Origin: Pseudoduganella flava
Lineage (GTDB): Bacteria > Pseudomonadota > Gammaproteobacteria > Burkholderiales > Burkholderiaceae_D
Reading direction: 5' to 3'
DNA length: 64,000 bases
NCBI RefSeq assembly: GCF_007830495.1
Contig: NZ_VLKW01000001.1
Coordinates: forward strand, 682,001 to 746,000
Shown here: positions 9,207 to 18,891 of the stretch, piece by piece
Layout of the letters: every line of letters begins with the position of its first letter
How positions within the stretch are numbered: position 1 is the first letter of the stretch
Translations under genes and position numbers: made by a program
Notes under the pieces: generated by a model
What the model was told of the DNA's origin: nothing
What the model saw: the letters and a program-made list of their open reading frames with translations, nothing else
The model's database searches: none

Positions 9207-9405
9207 TCTTGTGCCTGGCCTGCGGAAAAACGCCGTGCCGTGAACGGGCTTACAATGCCGGCTGCGGCTTGCGTGGCGGGAGTCGACCGGTGGCGTGCAA
9301 CGGGCGCCGCGGCCAATTCCTTCTCGCGCCGGTCGGGTACTCGGGCGTTCAGGTCTTCTATAAGATATAATACCTAGCGGTTCCTCCACATCCAGTTTCC
9401 AGCCT

Positions 9406-9717
9406 ATGGCCAGCGAGTTCTTCATTCTTGGGCTTACCACCGACGGCAAGCAATTTCGTCCCAGCGACTGGGCCGATCGCCTGTGCGGTGTGATGTCGTG
9501 CTTCCGGCCCGCGGGCACGGGCGGCCGCAATGCCCACCTGCAGTACTCGCCGCTGGTGCGGCCGGAGATGATCAACGGCGTCAAGGCCGTCGTCGTCAAC
9601 GAGACGCTGAAGGACATCGAGCCGATGGCCTATCACTTCGTCAAGCAGTTCGCGCTCGACAACAAGCTGCAGGTCGTCGATGCCTGCCTCGTGCCGCTGC
9701 CCGGCGAGAAGAAGTAG
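9406..9717 (+). CDS. DUF3579 domain protein
   Basis: This is a 103-residue cytoplasmic protein matching DUF3579, a family common in Burkholderiales with no known function. The recognisable core is EFFILGLTTDGKQFRPSDWA, LCGVMSCFRP and HLQYSPLVRP. A TATAAT-like element occurs about 40 bases upstream, so it probably has its own promoter. Neighbours give no functional hint. Confidence 0.85.
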   Translation: MASEFFILGLTTDGKQFRPSDWADRLCGVMSCFRPAGTGGRNAHLQYSPLVRPEMINGVKAVVVNETLKDIEPMAYHFVKQFALDNKLQVVDACLVPLPGEKK

Positions 9718-9813
9718 CCGCCGCTCTTCGGCGCGAAGCAGTCGTCTCCTCTCTTCACGAAGGGCCGTTGGCGGCGTAGGATAGGGTTTTGCCAACGCGA
9801 GTAGCGAGACCAC

Positions 9814-12534
9814 ATGACCCTCCGCCATGCCGTTCTGAAGACAGCCCTGCTGTCCTGTTTTGCCCTCAGCTTCGTTCCCCCCGTCGTCCATGGCCAGGCG
9901 CTGCCGCCCGGCGTCGTCAAAGGGCCTTCCGTCGAAGGCATCACCGAGTACCGCCTGCCCAACGGCCTGAAGGTGCTGCTGTTCCCGGATGCTTCCAAGC
10001 CCACCGTCACCGTGAACGTCACGTACCTGGTCGGTTCGCGCCATGAGAACTACGGCGAGACGGGCATGGCGCACCTGCTCGAGCACCTGATGTTCAAGGG
10101 CGCGCCGAAGAACCGCAACATCCCGCAGCAGTTCGCCGAGCGGGGCATGGACTTCAACGGCACCACGTCGCAGGACCGCACCAACTACTTCGAGGTGTTC
10201 GCCGCCAGCGATGCGAACCTGAAGTGGGCGCTGGAGATGGAAGCGGACCGCATGACGAAGTCGTTCATCGCGCGGAAGGACCTGGACTCCGAGATGACCG
10301 TCGTGCGCAACGAGTACGAGTCCGGCGAGAACAGCCCGTTCGGCGTGCTGATGAAGCGGATGGAGAGCGTCGCCTACGACTGGCACAGCTACGGCCGCTC
10401 GACGATCGGCAACCGCAGCGACATCGAGAACGTCAAGATCGAGAATCTGCAGGCGTTCTACCGCACCTACTACCAGCCGGACAACGCGGTGCTGCTCGTC
10501 GCCGGCAAGTTCGAACCAAGCAAGACGCTGTCGTGGATCACCAAGTCGTTCGGCGTGATCCCGAAGCCGAAGCGCAAGCTGCCGCCGTTCTGGACCGTCG
10601 AGCCGACGCAGGATGGCGACCGCCAGTTCACCGTGCGCCGCAAGGGCGACGTGCAGATCGTGCTGGTCGCGTACAAGGTGCCTGCCGGCCTGCACCCGGA
10701 TGCGGACCCGCTCCAGTTCATGAGCCAGATCGAAGGCGACACGCCGAACGGCCGCCTGCACAAGCTGCTCGTCGAGACGGGCAAGGCGGCGCAGGTGTTC
10801 AGCTTCGGCCAGAACGGCTACGCGCCAAGCCTGCAGATGTTCGGTGCCGTCGTCAAGGCAGGCCAGCCGGTCGAGCCGGTGCGCGATGCGCTGGTCGAGG
10901 CGGTCGAAAGCTTCGCGAAGACGCCGCCGACGGAAGAAGAGATGGAGCGCACCCGCCGCAACTTCAGCAACGGCATCGAGAAGGCGCTGAACGATCCGCA
11001 GCAGGTGGGCGTGGCGTTGTCCGAGCAGATCGCGCTGGGCGACTGGCGCCTGCTGTTCCAGGGCCGCGACAACCTGCCGACGATCACCGCCAAGCAGGTC
11101 GCCGACGCGGCCGCCCGCTACTTCAAGCGCGACAACCGCACGGTGGGCCTGTTCCTGCCGGAAGATGCGCCGCAGCGTGCGACGATCGGCCCGGCGCCGA
11201 CGGCGGCCGAGGTGCTGAAGGAGTACAAGGCGAAGGAAAGCGCGCTGACGTCCGAGAACTTCGACCCGAGCCAGGAAAACATCATGGCGCGCACGGAGGT
11301 CCGCACGATCGGCGGCCTGAAGGCGGCGCTGCTGCCGAAGAAGAACCGCGGCGAGACGGTGTCCGTGGACCTGCGCCTGCACTGGGGCGACGAGAAGAAC
11401 CAGTTCGGCAAGGCGATGGTGTCGGCCGTGACGAACGAGATGCTCACGCGCGGCACCAGCAAGTACACGCGCGCGCAGCTGGCGGACGCGATGTCGAAGC
11501 TGAAGATGAGCGGCAACAGCGTCTACCACTTCGACACGACGCGCGAGCACCTCGACGAGGCACTGAAGCTGATGGCCCACGTGCTGAAGGAGCCGAGCTT
11601 CCCCGAGGCCGAATTCGAGCAGCTGCGCCAGCAATGGATCGTCGGCATCGAGTCGAGCCGCAACGAGCCGCAGGTGCTGGCGGGGCAGGCGCTCGACCAG
11701 TATTTCGACAACTGGCCGAAGGGCGACCCGCGCGCCGAGATGACGCTCGACGAGCAGCTGGCCGAACTGAAGGCGATGAAGCTGGACGACGTGAAGGCTT
11801 ACCACCGCGAGTTCTACGGCGCGTCGCATGGCGAGCTGTCGATCGTCGGCGACTTCGACAAGGAAGCGGCCGCGAAGACGGTGGCGGCCACGCTGGGTAA
11901 CTGGGACAGCAAGGCATCGTACGCCCGCATCCTCGATGCGAACGGCGAACGCAAGGCGATGCGCAAGGCGATCGACACGCCCGACAAGGAGAACGGCTTC
12001 TACAGCGCGCGCGTGAACCTGGACCTGAAGAGCGATGACCCGGACTACCCGGCGCTGGAGCTGGCCAACTACATCTTCGGAGACGGCGGCCTGAAGTCCC
12101 GGCTGATGGACCGCATCCGCCAGAAGGACGGCCTGTCGTACGGCGGCGGCTCGGGCGTGTACGCCTCGGACATCGACCGCGCGTCGCACTTCACGATCAG
12201 CGCGATTGCCGCGCCGCAGAACCTCAAAAAACTGGAAGCGGCAATCCGCGACGAGCTGGCACGCGCGGTGAAGGAAGGCTTCACACCGGCCGAAGTGGCG
12301 GGCGCCAAATCCGGCCTGCTGCAACAGCGCCTGCAGAACCGCTCGAAGGACGGCGTCGTCGCCAGCGCGTGGACGAACTTCCTGTACCTGGACCGCGACT
12401 TCATGTGGAGCAAGCAGCACGAGGACAGGCTGAAGGCGCTGACGGTGGAGCAGGTCAACGCAGCGTTCCGCAAGTACGTCGATCCGGCCAAGTTGGCGGT
12501 AGTCGTGGCGGGGGATGAATCGAAGGCGAAGTAA
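9814..12534 (+). CDS. M16 family zinc metallopeptidase (pitrilysin-like), secreted
   Basis: This periplasmic or secreted insulinase/pitrilysin-type peptidase has 906 residues. A signal peptide (about residues 1-27, ending VVHG) is followed by two M16 halves. The inverted zinc motif HxxEH is at residues 87-91 (HLLEH). The downstream LEMEADRM segment supplies the expected third zinc-ligand Glu. The second half, inactive in this family, includes the characteristic RLMDRIRQKDGLSYGGGSG motif. The single-chain two-domain layout is typical of proteobacterial periplasmic M16 enzymes. No operon partner is evident; a palindromic repeat follows the stop. Confidence 0.93.
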   Translation: MTLRHAVLKTALLSCFALSFVPPVVHGQALPPGVVKGPSVEGITEYRLPNGLKVLLFPDASKPTVTVNVTYLVGSRHENYGETGMAHLLEHLMFKGAPKNRNIPQQFAERGMDFNGTTSQDRTNYFEVFAASDANLKWALEMEADRMTKSFIARKDLDSEMTVVRNEYESGENSPFGVLMKRMESVAYDWHSYGRSTIGNRSDIENVKIENLQAFYRTYYQPDNAVLLVAGKFEPSKTLSWITKSFGVIPKPKRKLPPFWTVEPTQDGDRQFTVRRKGDVQIVLVAYKVPAGLHPDADPLQFMSQIEGDTPNGRLHKLLVETGKAAQVFSFGQNGYAPSLQMFGAVVKAGQPVEPVRDALVEAVESFAKTPPTEEEMERTRRNFSNGIEKALNDPQQVGVALSEQIALGDWRLLFQGRDNLPTITAKQVADAAARYFKRDNRTVGLFLPEDAPQRATIGPAPTAAEVLKEYKAKESALTSENFDPSQENIMARTEVRTIGGLKAALLPKKNRGETVSVDLRLHWGDEKNQFGKAMVSAVTNEMLTRGTSKYTRAQLADAMSKLKMSGNSVYHFDTTREHLDEALKLMAHVLKEPSFPEAEFEQLRQQWIVGIESSRNEPQVLAGQALDQYFDNWPKGDPRAEMTLDEQLAELKAMKLDDVKAYHREFYGASHGELSIVGDFDKEAAAKTVAATLGNWDSKASYARILDANGERKAMRKAIDTPDKENGFYSARVNLDLKSDDPDYPALELANYIFGDGGLKSRLMDRIRQKDGLSYGGGSGVYASDIDRASHFTISAIAAPQNLKKLEAAIRDELARAVKEGFTPAEVAGAKSGLLQQRLQNRSKDGVVASAWTNFLYLDRDFMWSKQHEDRLKALTVEQVNAAFRKYVDPAKLAVVVAGDESKAK

Positions 12535-12556
12535 GCGCGTCGCCAGGACTATTGAA

Positions 12557-12600
12557 CCCAACGGCGGAAGCCGGGGTCAGACCCGACGGGTCTGACCCCA
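12557..12600. repeat. Palindromic interspersed repeat, family A copy 1
   Basis: The core (12573-12599) is GGGGTCAGACCC, then GAC, then GGGTCTGACCCC, a near-perfect 27-bp palindrome. It is preceded by CCAACGGCGGAAGCC. The same core occurs at 25628-25654 and 54105-54131. It lies between the M16 gene and the convergent GntR gene. Confidence 0.85.
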
Positions 12601-12644
12601 GGGGTTGCGGTTGGGGTTGCTGCTCGAGCCAACGGCCCGCTTTC

Positions 12645-13412
12645 TTAAGGCGTGCTGAGCTCCGCCACAAAGTCGTACATATCGCCGCGGAAGATCGAGC
12701 GGCAGAATTCCACTGCGCGGCCGTCGCGCACGAAGCCCAGGCGTTCGACGGCCAGGCCGGCGTCGCCTTCCTTTGTTTGCAGCAGCTGCGCCTGCTCGGC
12801 GTTCAGCAGCAGCGCCGACAGCCGCTGCAGGGCGCGCACCGGGCGGTGGCCTGTCTTTTCCAGCGCTTCATACATCGACACGTCCACCGCCTCCAGCGAC
12901 GGCAGCGCGCCGGCGACGATCGTCGCGTATTCGATGCACATCGGGATGTCGTCGGCAAAGCGGATGCGGTTGAAGCGGTAGACGGGTGCGCCCGGCGACA
13001 GCCGCAGCCGCAGCGCTTCTTCCGGCGTCACCGTGCCTTCCGACCGCTTCAGCCAGACGCTTTTCGGCGTGCGGCCGCGCGCGCGGATGTCCTCGGAGAA
13101 CGAGGTTAGTTTCGCGAAGTTCTTTTCGATGCGGGTATTGATGAAATTGCCCGAGCCGGGCCGGCGCACCAGCAGGCCTTCGTCGACGAGGCCGTCGATG
13201 GCCTTGCGCACCGTGATGCGGGAGATCGACAGGTCCGCCGCCAGCTGGCGCTCGGCGGGCAGTGCCTCGTCCGGGCCGAAGATCCGCTTGTCGATCGCTT
13301 CGCGCAGCGCCCGCTGCAATTGCTGGTACAGCGGCAAACTGGTCTGCTCCAGGCCGCGCATGATCTCTACAAGCGAACTCAAGGTCTTCTCCCGGTGCGC
13401 GAACGTGTCCAT
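12645..13412 (-). CDS. GntR/HutC-family regulator, likely GlcNAc/chitin-responsive
   Basis: This 255-residue transcriptional regulator has an N-terminal winged helix of the GntR type (about residues 25-95: PLYQQLQRALREAIDKRIFG, ALPAERQLAADLSISRITVR) and a UTRA ligand-binding domain (about 110-250). This is the NagR/DasR/HutC subfamily, whose ligands include GlcN-6-P. It diverges from the TonB receptor gene and resembles the second GntR regulator inside the nag operon at 29.1 kb. The 317-bp intergenic region contains several TGGTAT-type half-sites. Control of the chitin locus is inferred from position and family. Confidence 0.9.
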   Translation of the reverse strand: MDTFAHREKTLSSLVEIMRGLEQTSLPLYQQLQRALREAIDKRIFGPDEALPAERQLAADLSISRITVRKAIDGLVDEGLLVRRPGSGNFINTRIEKNFAKLTSFSEDIRARGRTPKSVWLKRSEGTVTPEEALRLRLSPGAPVYRFNRIRFADDIPMCIEYATIVAGALPSLEAVDVSMYEALEKTGHRPVRALQRLSALLLNAEQAQLLQTKEGDAGLAVERLGFVRDGRAVEFCRSIFRGDMYDFVAELSTP

Positions 13413-13729
13413 GGCGCGCTCGCTGGTGTGGAAATGCGGTGGAACGGGGTGGAAATACGCGGCGTTGATAATACCAAAAAAAGACCATACGGCAAGCGGT
13501 CCGCATTGCCCTGCCTCAATCCTACTAGGTAGATAGCGCTATCGCAGTGGCTGCCCCGCTGAAGTGGTATGTATTTTCAATACAACATGCGAAAAAAATA
13601 CGGAAATTGGTAGTGTTGTGGTATTGATTGGCGGTATATTGGCGCTCAATTGGTTTTGTAATGGTTTTGTAACGCAGTGCTAGAAACGGACCGGGTCCTG
13701 CCTCGCGGGCCCATGACTAGGGGGAGTAA
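13413..13729. promoter_or_regulatory. Divergent control region with TGGTAT half-sites
   Basis: This AT-richer gene-free stretch lies between the GntR gene and the TonB receptor. Half-sites are ATACCA at 13471-13476, TGGTAT at 13565-13570 facing ATACAA about nine bases later, and TGGTAT at 13619-13624. The same hexamer clusters upstream of the nag operon (30791-30927). They are candidate operators for one or both GntR regulators. No confident -35/-10 pair could be fixed. Confidence 0.45.
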
Positions 13730-16387
13730 ATGAAGCGCAATTTGACACCGATCGCGACCGCAGTCGCCATCCTGATCACCGGCACCGGCATCGCGCGGGC
13801 TCAGACCGTGACCGAGGCAAGCACGGAGCCGGCCGTCGTGACCGTGACCGGGGTGCGCGCCGCGATGGCGCAGTCACTGAACCAGAAGCGCAACGCCGAT
13901 TCGACGGTGGAAGTGATCACCGCCGAAGACGTGGGCAAGATGCCGGACAAGAGCGTGGCCGACTCGCTGCAGCGCGTGCCGGGCGTCTCCGTGGCCACCG
14001 CCGGCGGTGCCGAGGGCGGCTTCGGCGAGAACGACCGCGTCAGCCTGAAAGGCACTCCCTCGAACCTGACCCTGACCACGCTGAACGGCCACACGGTCTC
14101 CTCCGGCGACTGGTACATCTCGAACATCACCAGCGGCGGCCGCTCCGTCAGCTACTCGATGTTCCCGTCCGAACTGATCGGCCGCGTGACCGTCCACAAG
14201 AGCTCGCAGGCTAACCTGATCGAGGGCGGCGCCGCCGGCAACGTCGACATCGAGACCCGCAAGCCCCTGTCGTTCAAGAAGCCGTTCACGATCATGGGTT
14301 CCGTCGAGGGCGTGTACAGCGAGGGCGCCAGCAAGACCGATCCACAGTTCTCCGCGCTGGCGAACTGGAAGAACGACGCCAACAACCTGGGCGTGCTGGT
14401 GCAGGTGTTCGACGAGAAGCGCACGCTGCGCCGCATGGGCCAGGAATTCCTGTGGTGGGACAAGGTCACGACGGGCACCGCGCCTGACTGGATCCGCGCC
14501 CATCCGGAAGTGGAAGGCAAGTGGCTGTCGCTGCTCACCGGTTCGTCGCTGTTCCAGCAGAAGCGCGAACGCAAGGGCGGCATGATCGACGTGCAGTTCA
14601 AGGTCAACAACGACTTCTCGTTCGACATCAACGGCTTCTACACGCGCCTCGATGCGGACAACGTCAACGCCAACTTCATGCTGGCACCGTACCAGCCGCT
14701 GTCGAACAACTGGTCCGGCGTCGGCGGCGTGGTCCCGTCCAGCTACACGATCACGGGCAACCAGATCACGTCGATCACGTTCCCGAGCGCCTGCCCGGCA
14801 GGCCTTGACTGCTCGAAGATGGGCCCGTCGGTGCAGGACATCATCGCCCGCCCGGGTTCCTACTCCGATTCGAAGTTCCTGAACCTCGACTGGCAATGGC
14901 GCGCCGGCCCGAACATGTCGTTCAAGGGCCAGGTCGGTACCACGCGCGGCACCGGTTATGCGCGTGACTACGGCTACGAGGCATGGCTGGCCTATGCCGG
15001 CAACAGCCTGACGATGCACGGCCTCGATGCGCCGGCCACGGTGGTCGTCGACAATGCCGGCAGCTTCAACCCGCGCACCGGCGCCGACTTCTTCGGCGGC
15101 TGGGCATCGGATACGAAGGCGAAGGACAAGGAAACCTACGGCCAGGTGGACGGCACGTGGAAGGCACCGTGGGAAGTGGTGCCGAACGTGTACTTCGGCG
15201 TGCGCGCCGCCAAGCATGACCGCGACCTGACGTGGTTGCAGGGCACCGTGTCGGCGGCCGGCAGCGCGCTGGCGAACCGCCCGACCGGCCTGACGACCTA
15301 TCCGGACAGCCCGCTGGAAAACGTGCTGAACAAACCGTGGACGTTCACCGGCGACTCGATGAAGGCATGGGGCGACCAGTACGTGGCATTCAATTCGCAC
15401 GCGTACCAGAACGAGTTCCAGATCCGCGAAAAAGCCACGGCGGCCTATGCGATGGGCGACCTGGAATTCGGCGCCGTCTCCGGCAACGTGGGCGTGCGTT
15501 ATGTGCGCACGGAGATCGACGTGGCCAACGCCTCGCCGAACGATGTGTGGAACCCGGTGCGCACGTCGCACACGTACAACGACTTCCTGCCCAGCCTGAA
15601 CCTGAAGACGAATGTGGGCGCGGACGTCGTGCTGCGCGCGGCCGCCAGCCGCACGATGGCGCGGCCGGACTTCGGCTCGCTCGGTTCGCTGAGCCTGAAC
15701 GACCTGACGTTCTCGGCCACCGGCGGCAACCCGAACCTGAAGCCGATCTACTCGAACAACGTCAACGTGGGCGCCGAGTGGTACTTCATGCCGAAGTCGC
15801 TGCTGGGCGTGAACGTGTACAACATGAACATCGGTTCGTACGTGACGTTCGGGGCGACGACGGCGGAGTTCTACAACCAGTCCGTCAAGCGCGTGACGAC
15901 GTATAACATGAGCTCCGCGTTGAACACGAAGGCGCGCGTGCGCGGTGTCGAGCTGCAGTATCAGCAGGATCTGTCGAACGGCTTCGGTCTCACGGTGAAC
16001 TACACGTACGCCGACGGCGAGGAAAAGGGCAAGGCGCCGAAGTCGGCCTGCGCGGACCTGGGCGACTGCCACATGATCGGCACGTCGAAGAACTCGTACA
16101 ACGCCAGCGTGTTCTACGAGAACGACAAGTTCAGCGCCCGCCTGAACTACAGCTTCCGTTCCGCGTTCCTGAATGGCCTGGACCGCAACAGCGCGATCTA
16201 CCAGGACGACGTGGGCACGGTGTCGGCCGCCGTCAACTACAACCTGACGGAGAACCTGACCCTGTCGCTGGAAGGCAAGGACCTGAACGATCCGCTGCTC
16301 AAGTCGTACGCGACGTCGAAGGACCAGCCGCGCGCCTTCTACAAGAACGGCAAGCAGATCTTCTTCGGCATCCGCGGCAAGATGTGA
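13730..16387 (+). CDS. TonB-dependent receptor, probable chito-oligosaccharide uptake
   Basis: This 885-residue outer-membrane TonB-dependent transporter has a signal peptide ending ARAQ at about residue 25 and a TonB-box-like VVTVTGVRAAM segment. A plug domain follows (VEVITAEDVGKMPDKSVADS, LQRVPGVSV), then a 22-strand barrel ending in the aromatic FFGIRGKM. The N-terminal VTGVR...SLNQKR style is that of carbohydrate-type receptors. Its neighbours (a GntR regulator, a GH18 enzyme and the nag operon) suggest uptake of chitin oligosaccharides. A terminator follows directly. Substrate is inferred from context. Confidence 0.9.
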   Translation: MKRNLTPIATAVAILITGTGIARAQTVTEASTEPAVVTVTGVRAAMAQSLNQKRNADSTVEVITAEDVGKMPDKSVADSLQRVPGVSVATAGGAEGGFGENDRVSLKGTPSNLTLTTLNGHTVSSGDWYISNITSGGRSVSYSMFPSELIGRVTVHKSSQANLIEGGAAGNVDIETRKPLSFKKPFTIMGSVEGVYSEGASKTDPQFSALANWKNDANNLGVLVQVFDEKRTLRRMGQEFLWWDKVTTGTAPDWIRAHPEVEGKWLSLLTGSSLFQQKRERKGGMIDVQFKVNNDFSFDINGFYTRLDADNVNANFMLAPYQPLSNNWSGVGGVVPSSYTITGNQITSITFPSACPAGLDCSKMGPSVQDIIARPGSYSDSKFLNLDWQWRAGPNMSFKGQVGTTRGTGYARDYGYEAWLAYAGNSLTMHGLDAPATVVVDNAGSFNPRTGADFFGGWASDTKAKDKETYGQVDGTWKAPWEVVPNVYFGVRAAKHDRDLTWLQGTVSAAGSALANRPTGLTTYPDSPLENVLNKPWTFTGDSMKAWGDQYVAFNSHAYQNEFQIREKATAAYAMGDLEFGAVSGNVGVRYVRTEIDVANASPNDVWNPVRTSHTYNDFLPSLNLKTNVGADVVLRAAASRTMARPDFGSLGSLSLNDLTFSATGGNPNLKPIYSNNVNVGAEWYFMPKSLLGVNVYNMNIGSYVTFGATTAEFYNQSVKRVTTYNMSSALNTKARVRGVELQYQQDLSNGFGLTVNYTYADGEEKGKAPKSACADLGDCHMIGTSKNSYNASVFYENDKFSARLNYSFRSAFLNGLDRNSAIYQDDVGTVSAAVNYNLTENLTLSLEGKDLNDPLLKSYATSKDQPRAFYKNGKQIFFGIRGKM

Positions 16388-16421
16388 TTGCCCTTTGACG
16401 TAAGATAATCCGTACCATGAT

Positions 16422-16450
16422 GGCGGGGCTGCAAGGCCCTGCCTTTTTTT
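16422..16450 (+). terminator. Intrinsic terminator after the TonB receptor
   Basis: The stem GGCGGGGC/GCCCTGCC (8 bp with one G-T pair) has a TGCAAG loop and is followed by seven T residues. It sits just ahead of the GH18 gene start, so that gene may rely on readthrough or a promoter within about 60 bases. Confidence 0.8.
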
Positions 16451-16463
16451 ATTGGGAGACTCC

Positions 16464-17465
16464 ATGCGCCGATTCATCGCCGCCACGCTGGCGGCCTCGT
16501 TGGCCACTGCCGCATTCGCCGCCACCCCCGCCGCTGCACCCTTCGTGGCCAGCCCGTACAAGCACCTGACCCAGCACCGGCCCGAAGCCGGCAACGTCAT
16601 CACCGTCAACCCGGAGGGCAAGCCGATGCCGTGGCTGGCGCTGCCCGGCCGCACCGCGGCGCTGACGTGGGCGTTCGCCAACGGCGAGTGCGGCGACGAG
16701 CTGTGGGATGGCCGGCCGGGCCAGGCCGTGGCCGATGCGAACGTCGCCGCTTTCGCCAAAGCGGGCGCCGGCTACATCGTGTCGACGGGCGGGCAGGGCG
16801 GCGTGTTCACCTGTGCGTCGGATGCCGGCATGGAGCGCTTCGTGCAGCGCTACCTGTCGCCGCAGCTGCTGGGCTTCGACTTCGACATCGAGGAAAACCA
16901 GACCCCGGCGCAGATCGCATCGCTGGCCCGGCGCGTGGCAGCCGTGCAGAAGAAATACCCGCGCCTGCGCTTCTCGTTCACGATCGCCACGCACGCGGCC
17001 AGCGACGGCAGCCGGCGCAGCCTGAACACGACCGGCGAGGCGGTGCTGCAGGCGCTGCGCGCGTCGAACGTGCGCGACTACCTGCTGAACCTGATGGTGA
17101 TGGATTACGGCCCTACCGCGCCGGGCGTCTGCGTCGTCAAGGAGGGGCATTGCGACATGGCGGCGTCCGCGCTGCAGGCCGCCCGCAACGTGCACGAGAA
17201 GTACGGCGTGCCGTACGCGCAGATCGAGCTGACGCCGATGATCGGCATTAACGACGTGGTCGAGAATGTGTTCACGCCGGCCGATGGGGAAGCGCTGGCG
17301 CGGGCCGTCCGCGAGCAGGGCATGGCGGGCCTGCACTGGTGGTCCGTCGACCGCGACACGCCGTGCACGCGGCCCGTGACGGGCGCCGATGCGCAATGCC
17401 ACACGATGCCGGGCGTGCCGGCGGGCGCGTTCGGCCGGGCGATGGGCAAGGCGGCCGCACGTTGA
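16464..17465 (+). CDS. Secreted small GH18-like glycosyl hydrolase
   Basis: This secreted GH18-family enzyme has about 333 residues and probably acts on chitin oligosaccharides. The signal peptide MRRFIAATLAASLATAAFA is followed by a single catalytic domain. The active-site motif is GFDFDIE, with Asp139, Asp141 and Glu143; the first Asp of the usual DxxDxDxE is a Leu here. The ATG at 16464 follows GGGAGA; an in-frame TTG at 16452 would only add four residues. The stop overlaps the TTG start of the next gene (TTGA), so the two are translationally coupled. The specific reaction cannot be read from the sequence. Confidence 0.85.
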   Translation: MRRFIAATLAASLATAAFAATPAAAPFVASPYKHLTQHRPEAGNVITVNPEGKPMPWLALPGRTAALTWAFANGECGDELWDGRPGQAVADANVAAFAKAGAGYIVSTGGQGGVFTCASDAGMERFVQRYLSPQLLGFDFDIEENQTPAQIASLARRVAAVQKKYPRLRFSFTIATHAASDGSRRSLNTTGEAVLQALRASNVRDYLLNLMVMDYGPTAPGVCVVKEGHCDMAASALQAARNVHEKYGVPYAQIELTPMIGINDVVENVFTPADGEALARAVREQGMAGLHWWSVDRDTPCTRPVTGADAQCHTMPGVPAGAFGRAMGKAAAR

Positions 17466-18589
17466 GCGCGCCGGACCTGTCGCGGAATTTGTCCCGCTAC
17501 CTGTCGCTGGACGTGCTGCGCGGCCTGACGGTCGCGCTGATGATCGTCGTGAATACGCCGGGCGACTGGAACCACGTCTTTGCGCCGCTGCTGCACGCGC
17601 AGTGGCACGGTTTCACGCCGACCGACTGGGTATTCCCCACGTTCCTGTTCGCGGTCGGTAACGCGCTGGCGTTCGCGCTGCCGAAGTACGCGGCGCAGGG
17701 CGATGCCGCCGTGGTGGCGAAGGTGCTGCGGCGCGGCGCACTGATCTTCCTGCTCGGTTACCTGCTGTACTGGTTCCCGTTCTTCGCGCCCGATGGCGCC
17801 GGCGGCTTCCACCTGCTGCCGCCCGCCGATACGCGGATACCCGGCGTGCTGCAGCGGATCGGCCTGTGCTTCGCGCTGGCCGCGCTCGTGTTGCACTTCG
17901 CCGGCACGCGCGGCGCGCTCGCGTTCGCGCTGCTGGCGCTGGCCGGGCACTGGCTTGTGCTGGCGCTGTATGGCGACTACACATTGCAGGGCAATGCCGC
18001 CGGCAAGGTGGACCTGTGGCTGCTGGGGCCGCGCCACCTGTACCAGGGCGAGGGCCTGCCGTTCGATCCGGAAGGGATGCTGGGCACGTTGCCCGCCACC
18101 GTCAACGTCATTGCCGGCTACCTGGCGGGGCAGGTCGTGCTGAAGCTGGGCGCGCGCGGTGCGCTGGCGCGGCTGGTGGCGGTGGGCGCCGTTTGCACCG
18201 TCGTCGCGCTTTGCTGGAGCACGGTCCTGCCGGTCAACAAGAAGCTGTGGACGGGCTCCTACGTGCTGCTGACGATCGGCCTGGACCTGTTCGTGCTGGC
18301 GCTGCTGCTTTACGTGATCGAGGTGCGCGCCGTGCGCGGCTGGACTTACTTCTTCGAAGTGTTCGGCAAGAACACGCTGTTCATCTACCTGCTTTCCGAG
18401 CTGGCCGTGATCGTGCTGGTGAAGACGTGGGTCGGCGGCCATACGACCTATGACTGGCTGTATGCCACCGTGTTCCTGCCGCTGGCGCCGGCCCGCGTGG
18501 CGTCGCTGCTGTTCGCCCTCGTGTTCATGTTCGCGTGCTGGCTGGCCGGCTGGATTCTCGACCGCAAACGCATCTACATCCGCGTGTGA
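17462..18589 (+). CDS. nagX: NagX-like heparan-alpha-glucosaminide N-acetyltransferase homologue
   Basis: This 375-residue multi-TM inner-membrane protein is related to DUF5009/HGSNAT, the NagX group found in bacterial GlcNAc loci. It starts with the signature YLSLDVLRGLTVALMIVVNT and DWVFPTFLFAVGNALAF, and about ten hydrophobic helices follow. The TTG start at 17462 overlaps the preceding GH18 stop, which indicates coupling. NagX proteins are tied to GlcNAc use by conserved position; the biochemical role in bacteria remains poorly defined. A second, more distant family member lies at 18888-20063 on the other strand. Confidence 0.85.
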   Translation: MSAPDLSRNLSRYLSLDVLRGLTVALMIVVNTPGDWNHVFAPLLHAQWHGFTPTDWVFPTFLFAVGNALAFALPKYAAQGDAAVVAKVLRRGALIFLLGYLLYWFPFFAPDGAGGFHLLPPADTRIPGVLQRIGLCFALAALVLHFAGTRGALAFALLALAGHWLVLALYGDYTLQGNAAGKVDLWLLGPRHLYQGEGLPFDPEGMLGTLPATVNVIAGYLAGQVVLKLGARGALARLVAVGAVCTVVALCWSTVLPVNKKLWTGSYVLLTIGLDLFVLALLLYVIEVRAVRGWTYFFEVFGKNTLFIYLLSELAVIVLVKTWVGGHTTYDWLYATVFLPLAPARVASLLFALVFMFACWLAGWILDRKRIYIRV

Positions 18590-18678
18590 CTCCCGGGCCG
18601 CGGTGATTTTCTGCGAGATTTGCGGCCCCGGTGCGCTGCTACAATCGCCGCTTCGCCGACGACGGCCCCGGAGAGAAC

Positions 18679-18891
18679 ATGAAGAAGTTCGGTCTGCTGT
18701 GCGCTGCACTCATACTTGGCATCGGCACGGTGGCGGCCGGGCTGTACGCGGGGGCCACGTTCCTGCGCGAGACGTCGGTACTGTCGGCGGACGACGTGCA
18801 GGTGACCACGTCGCTGCTGCTGTTGGTCGCGACGTGCGCGCTGATCTTCGCCAGCGTGCGGATGGCGCGCAAGCCGCCCGGCTCCGACTAG
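18679..18891 (+). CDS. Small two-TM membrane protein
   Basis: This is a 70-residue protein of unknown function. Two hydrophobic segments are predicted: residues about 3-24 (FGLLCAALILGIGTVAAGLY) and 42-60 (TTSLLLLVATCALIFASV). The ATG is preceded by GGAGAG. Its TAG stop sits inside the tetranucleotide CTAG that also contains the stop of the convergent gene. The ribosome binding site and length argue for a real gene, but I recognise no family. Confidence 0.6.
   Translation: MKKFGLLCAALILGIGTVAAGLYAGATFLRETSVLSADDVQVTTSLLLLVATCALIFASVRMARKPPGSD

Noticed and set aside
9358..12561. Minus-strand open frame of over 1000 codons
   Set aside because: It is an antisense shadow of the M16 peptidase gene in GC-rich DNA. 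The Arg/His/Leu-rich text has no domain, and the plus-strand protein is clearly real.
13874..16759. Long minus-strand open frame
   Set aside because: It lies opposite the TonB receptor gene, with low-complexity Arg/Val/His text and no motifs.
17339..17461. Extended N-terminus for the NagX-like gene
   Set aside because: The extension lies within the GH18 gene in another frame, and the conserved family start follows the TTG at 17462.
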